In this document: positions 61,118 to 64,000 of the stretch, piece by piece
Numbering within the stretch: the stretch's first letter is position 1
How the letters are laid out: every line of letters begins with the position of its first letter
Source: Sorangium aterium
Lineage (GTDB): Bacteria; Myxococcota_A; Polyangia; Polyangiales; Polyangiaceae
Reading direction: 5' to 3'
NCBI RefSeq assembly: GCF_028368935.1
Contig: NZ_JAQNDK010000003.1
Span: 124,001 to 188,000, forward strand
DNA length: 64,000 nucleotides
The notes under the pieces: model-generated
What the model saw: the letters and a program-made list of their open reading frames with translations, nothing else
Told to the model about the DNA's origin: nothing
Database searches by the model: none
Program-made: the position numbers and the translations under genes

Positions 61118-63295
61118 TCAGGGGCCCGAGAACTCCCGGACGACGCGGAGGATGCCCTCCCCGTAGCTCGAGATCTTCGCCTGCCCCATGCCGCGCGCGA
61201 GCGCGAGGTCGTCGAGCGACGCGGGCCGGATCCGCGCGATCTCCCGGAGCGTCCGGTCGTGCGCGATGACGTAGGCGGGCAGCGACTTCTCCTTGGCGAG
61301 CGCGGCCCTGTGGGCGCGGAGCGCCTCGAACAGCGGCACGTCGCGCTCCTCGAGCTCGACGCCGGGCTCCGCCTGCGCGCGCGAGGCCGGCAGGGGGGCG
61401 CCCGGCGCGGGGCGCGCCGCGTCGTCGCGGGTCGCTGCGGACGCGAACGCCTGCGGGGCCGGCTGCGCGCGCGCCCGCGTGGAGGGCGCGGCCGCCGGCG
61501 GGCGCGCGGCGGGCGACGCGCCCGGCGCCGCGCGGCGCGGCCGCCGGCGCGCGGCGGGGACCGGGAGCCGCACCCGCGTGGGCACCTCTCCGCGCATCAC
61601 GCGCCAGCCGGCCGGCGTGATGAGGGGGACGGGGAACTCGCCGGTCGTGAGATCGATCCAGGCGTTGGCGAGCAGCGCGCGGAGGATCGACATGGCCTCG
61701 TCGTGGCTCTTCCGCTCGAGGACGCCGAACGTCGAGAGCCGGTCGAGCCCCATGCGGCGGACGCGCTCGTTCGACTCGCCGACGAGCATCGACGCGACCG
61801 CCTGCATCCCGGCGCCGCCCTTCACCCGCGCGACGCCGGCGAGCGCCCGGCGCACGAGGTCGTTGTCCCGGGCGAGCGCGGCCGGGTCGCTCGCCTCGAG
61901 GGCGTCGACCTCCAGGCAGACGTCGCAGTGGCCGCAGCCGCCGAGCGACTCCGCCTCGTCGCCGAAGTAGCGGAGGATGAAGTCGTGCCGGCACGTCGCG
62001 GCGTCGACGTAGCGGAGCAGCTCTCGGAACAGCCCCCAGGCGCGCGCGGCGTCGTCGGCGTTCGCCTCGACGCCCCCCTCGCCGAGCTGGCAGAGCCGGC
62101 GGCGCAGCGCGATGTCCGCGGGCGCGAACAAGAGGAGGCCGCGGGCCGGGTCGCCGTCGCGCCCGGCGCGGCCGACCTCCTGGTAGTAGGCCTCGATCGA
62201 CGACGGCGGCTGGGCGTGCACCACGAGCCGGACGTCGGGGCGATCGATCCCCATGCCGAAGGCGTTCGTGGCCACGACAACGGAGAGGCTGCGATCGGCG
62301 AAGCCCGCCGAGAGGCGCGCGCGGGACTCGGGGGCGAGCCCGGCGTGGTACGCCTCCGCGTTCCAGCCTGCATCGCGGAGCGCCTCGGCGAGGCGCTCGG
62401 CTCCCTTGCGGGTGGCGGCGTAGACGATGCCGGCCCCGCGGGGCCGCCCGGGATCGCCGAGGGCCTCCAGCAGCGCGCGCGCCGTGCGGCGCCCGGCCTC
62501 GCGCGGGCCGTCGACCGCCGAGACCTGCAGGTGGAGGTTGGGCCGGGCGAAGCCGCGCAGGATCACCTTGGGCGGCGGCTCTTCGGCGCCGCGCCCGCGC
62601 CCGCTCACCGCGTCGCCGTCGTCCGCGCCCTCGGGCGCGGGCAGCGGCCAGCCGAGCCGGCGGATGATCTCGTCGCGCGCGTCGGGGGTCGCCGTCGCGG
62701 TGCAGGCGAGGACCCGGGGCGGCCGGAGCCGCGCGAGCGCGGCGCCGATGCGCAGGTAGTCGGGCCGGAAGTCGTGCCCCCACTGGACGATGCAGTGCGC
62801 CTCGTCGACGGCGACGAGCGAGAGCCGGCTCGCGGCGAGCGCCTCGAGGAACCCGTCGAGGGCGAGGCGCTCGGGCGCGGCGTAGACGAGCTTGTACTCG
62901 CCGCGGCGGAGGGCGGCGAGGCGGCGGCCGTTCTCGTCGCGCGCGAGGCTGGACGCGATGAACGTCGCCGGGATGCGGCGCGCCTCGAGGGCGCGGACCT
63001 GATCTTCCATCAGGGAGATGAGCGGGCTCAGGACGAGCGTCGTGCCGGGCAGGGCGACGGCCGGGAGCTGGTAGCAGAGCGATTTGCCGCCGCCGGTCGG
63101 GGCGACCACGAGGACGCGGCCCGCGCCCCCGAGCAGGGCCTCGATCGCCTCGCGCTGCCACGGCCGGAACGCGGCGATGCCGAACCGCTCCGCGAGCACG
63201 GCGTCGAGCGACGGGGGCGGGCTCTCCGGCGGGCGCAGCGAGGAGGGGGCGAGGCGCTCGGTCACGATCGGCGAGGGGCGTTCAGCGAGGACCAT
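61118..63295 (-). CDS. recQ: RecQ-family ATP-dependent DNA helicase
   Basis: 725 residues from ATG 63295. DEAH helicase core: 'FRPWQREAIEALL' (Q-like), Walker A 'VVAPTGGGKSLCYQLPAVAL', 'LVAVDEAHCIVQWGHDFRPD' (DEAH), 'ACTATATPDARDEI', 'VATNAFGMGIDRPDVRLVVH', 'YYQEVGRAGRDG'. The RecQ zinc ligands are in 'CRHDFILRYFGDE' and 'GCGHCDVC'. After a winged-helix region comes an Ala/Pro/Arg-rich linker (~570-640) and a C-terminal HRDC domain ('YVIAHDRTLREIARIRPASL'). Involved in recombination and fork repair. Confidence 0.93.
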   Translation of the reverse strand: MVLAERPSPIVTERLAPSSLRPPESPPPSLDAVLAERFGIAAFRPWQREAIEALLGGAGRVLVVAPTGGGKSLCYQLPAVALPGTTLVLSPLISLMEDQVRALEARRIPATFIASSLARDENGRRLAALRRGEYKLVYAAPERLALDGFLEALAASRLSLVAVDEAHCIVQWGHDFRPDYLRIGAALARLRPPRVLACTATATPDARDEIIRRLGWPLPAPEGADDGDAVSGRGRGAEEPPPKVILRGFARPNLHLQVSAVDGPREAGRRTARALLEALGDPGRPRGAGIVYAATRKGAERLAEALRDAGWNAEAYHAGLAPESRARLSAGFADRSLSVVVATNAFGMGIDRPDVRLVVHAQPPSSIEAYYQEVGRAGRDGDPARGLLLFAPADIALRRRLCQLGEGGVEANADDAARAWGLFRELLRYVDAATCRHDFILRYFGDEAESLGGCGHCDVCLEVDALEASDPAALARDNDLVRRALAGVARVKGGAGMQAVASMLVGESNERVRRMGLDRLSTFGVLERKSHDEAMSILRALLANAWIDLTTGEFPVPLITPAGWRVMRGEVPTRVRLPVPAARRRPRRAAPGASPAARPPAAAPSTRARAQPAPQAFASAATRDDAARPAPGAPLPASRAQAEPGVELEERDVPLFEALRAHRAALAKEKSLPAYVIAHDRTLREIARIRPASLDDLALARGMGQAKISSYGEGILRVVREFSGP

Positions 63296-63388
63296 GGCGG
63301 CGTCGTCGAGCGAGCGCCGTGCCTGCCGCGAGCCCTAGCATTTTCGCGCGCATGCGTCGCCCGGTGGGTGGCGGCGCCATGGCGGCGA

Positions 63389-64000
63389 TCAGGCCTGGAC
63401 GACGCCGATGCCCTTGGCGAGCGCTTCCATGTCGTCGAAGTGATAGACGTGGCGACCGTTGCGCCCGCCGAGCGCCGCGGCGACCATCGCGCCGGCGACG
63501 GTCCTCGCGTCGATGGGCCGGTACCTGCGCAGGCCGCCCTTCATCGTGAACCGGAGCGTCTGCGCCGCCGCGACGCCGATGGCCTCGCCCTTCCTGACCT
63601 CGCCCCGCTCGCCGAGGAGCAGGCTCGGCCTGAGGACGTGGACCGCCGCGAAGCTCGCCGCCGAGAGCTCCTGCTCGAGCTCGCCCTTCACGCGCAGGTA
63701 GAAGCTGGTCGAGCGCGGGTCGGCGCCCACGGAGGAGACCAGGACGAACTGCTTCACCCCCGCCTTCTCGGCGAGCCTGGCGATGGTGATGGGGTAGCGA
63801 TAATCGATCTCGTAGAAGGCCTCTTCGGAGCCGGCCTTGGCGATCGTCGTCCCGAGCGCACAGAACACGTCGCTCACGCCGGCGAAGTCCGCGCCTTCGA
63901 GCCGGTCGAAGTCGACGATGCGCTGGGAGAGCCGCGCGTCCTCGATCGGGGCCGGGCGGCGGAGCAGGGCGACGACCTTCGTGTACGCTGGCTGTTGCAC
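63389..64000 (-). CDS. NAD(P)-binding oxidoreductase, SDR a5 / HTATIP2-like (partial)
   Basis: At least 203 residues; the gene runs off the right edge, so the nucleotide-binding N-terminus is missing. Visible are 'DVFCALGTTIAKAGSEEAFY', 'DYRYPITIARLAEKAGVKQF', 'LVSSVGADPRSTSFYLRVKG' and 'VLRPSLLLGERGEVRKGEA', all typical of atypical SDRs of the HTATIP2/YbjT kind. The Y-x3-K dyad of classical SDRs is represented by 'YLRVK'. Substrate unknown. Confidence 0.8.
   Translation of the reverse strand: MQQPAYTKVVALLRRPAPIEDARLSQRIVDFDRLEGADFAGVSDVFCALGTTIAKAGSEEAFYEIDYRYPITIARLAEKAGVKQFVLVSSVGADPRSTSFYLRVKGELEQELSAASFAAVHVLRPSLLLGERGEVRKGEAIGVAAAQTLRFTMKGGLRRYRPIDARTVAGAMVAAALGGRNGRHVYHFDDMEALAKGIGVVQA

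Overview
The window is very GC-rich, with strong G/C bias at third codon positions. Its gene content points to a myxobacterium, most likely a Sorangium-like member of the Polyangiales: a eukaryote-type Ser/Thr kinase, a PP2C phosphatase, an FHA protein, two NtrC-type regulators, a bactofilin, a serine-palmitoyltransferase-like enzyme, many secreted lipoproteins, and a DUF2169 protein of the type VI secretion world. No rRNA, tRNA or CRISPR array was found. The organism call is inference from gene content; no marker gene fixes it.

Layout. 1-6.9 kb: the edge of an AddB-like nuclease gene, a START-like secreted protein, a bactofilin, a Pro/Ala-linker outer-membrane barrel, a DUF99 protein, an AMIN-like secreted protein and heme A synthase (CtaA/COX15). 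7.1-11.3 kb: a GGDEF response regulator, an NtrC-like regulator with a degenerate GAFTGA loop, and a TolC-family channel, all on +. 11.4-13.8 kb: CcmC-type heme exporter, two tiny membrane proteins and an acyl-CoA dehydrogenase split by a one-base insertion. 13.9-17.5 kb: FHA protein, a microprotein, a PP2C phosphatase and a TruC-type pseudouridine synthase. 17.4-22.8 kb (minus): dipeptide epimerase, TlpA-like lipoprotein, FabZ, OmpH/Skp, a Cys-rich lipoprotein and ArgJ. 22.9-27.8 kb (+): a putative type VI effector set made of a metzincin-like protease, an unknown protein and a DUF2169 adaptor. 28-30 kb: a DUF5360-like membrane protein and a kinase fused to a macro-like domain.

30-41 kb is the accessory zone. 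It holds a palindromic repeat element, an IS481-family insertion sequence with multiple terminal repeats, a translationally coupled three-gene set (one member frameshifted), a TPR-like protein, a perfect 54-bp palindrome, two large glycine-rich lipoproteins in tandem with a PEGA/TPR protein, and a GH11 xylanase lipoprotein. The xylanase abuts an arsenic operon (arsR-arsI-aqpS-arsC) whose last gene, an ArsN-like acetyltransferase, is truncated at the junction.

43.6-64 kb is mostly ordinary chromosomal content: FAA hydrolase, SAM methyltransferase, DUF2293, HAD protein, VWA lipoprotein, LNS2/lipin-type lipoprotein, a flavin-dependent acyl-CoA dehydrogenase-like enzyme, a serpin with a predicted Arg-Ser scissile bond, an outer-membrane protein, serine-palmitoyltransferase-like enzyme, an NtrC regulator with GAFTDA, PhoH2, a DUF1704/MATCAP-like peptidase, a second microprotein, RecQ and an NAD(P)-binding protein cut by the window edge.

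The most interesting signals are: (i) two copies (about 30.1 and 49.4 kb) of a palindromic intergenic element whose arms are built from GTCGTG/GTGAAC hexamers around a conserved core; (ii) two microproteins 45 kb apart sharing a common motif layout; (iii) the kinase-macro fusion; (iv) the type VI-like protease cassette; and (v) two genes disrupted by single-base indels.
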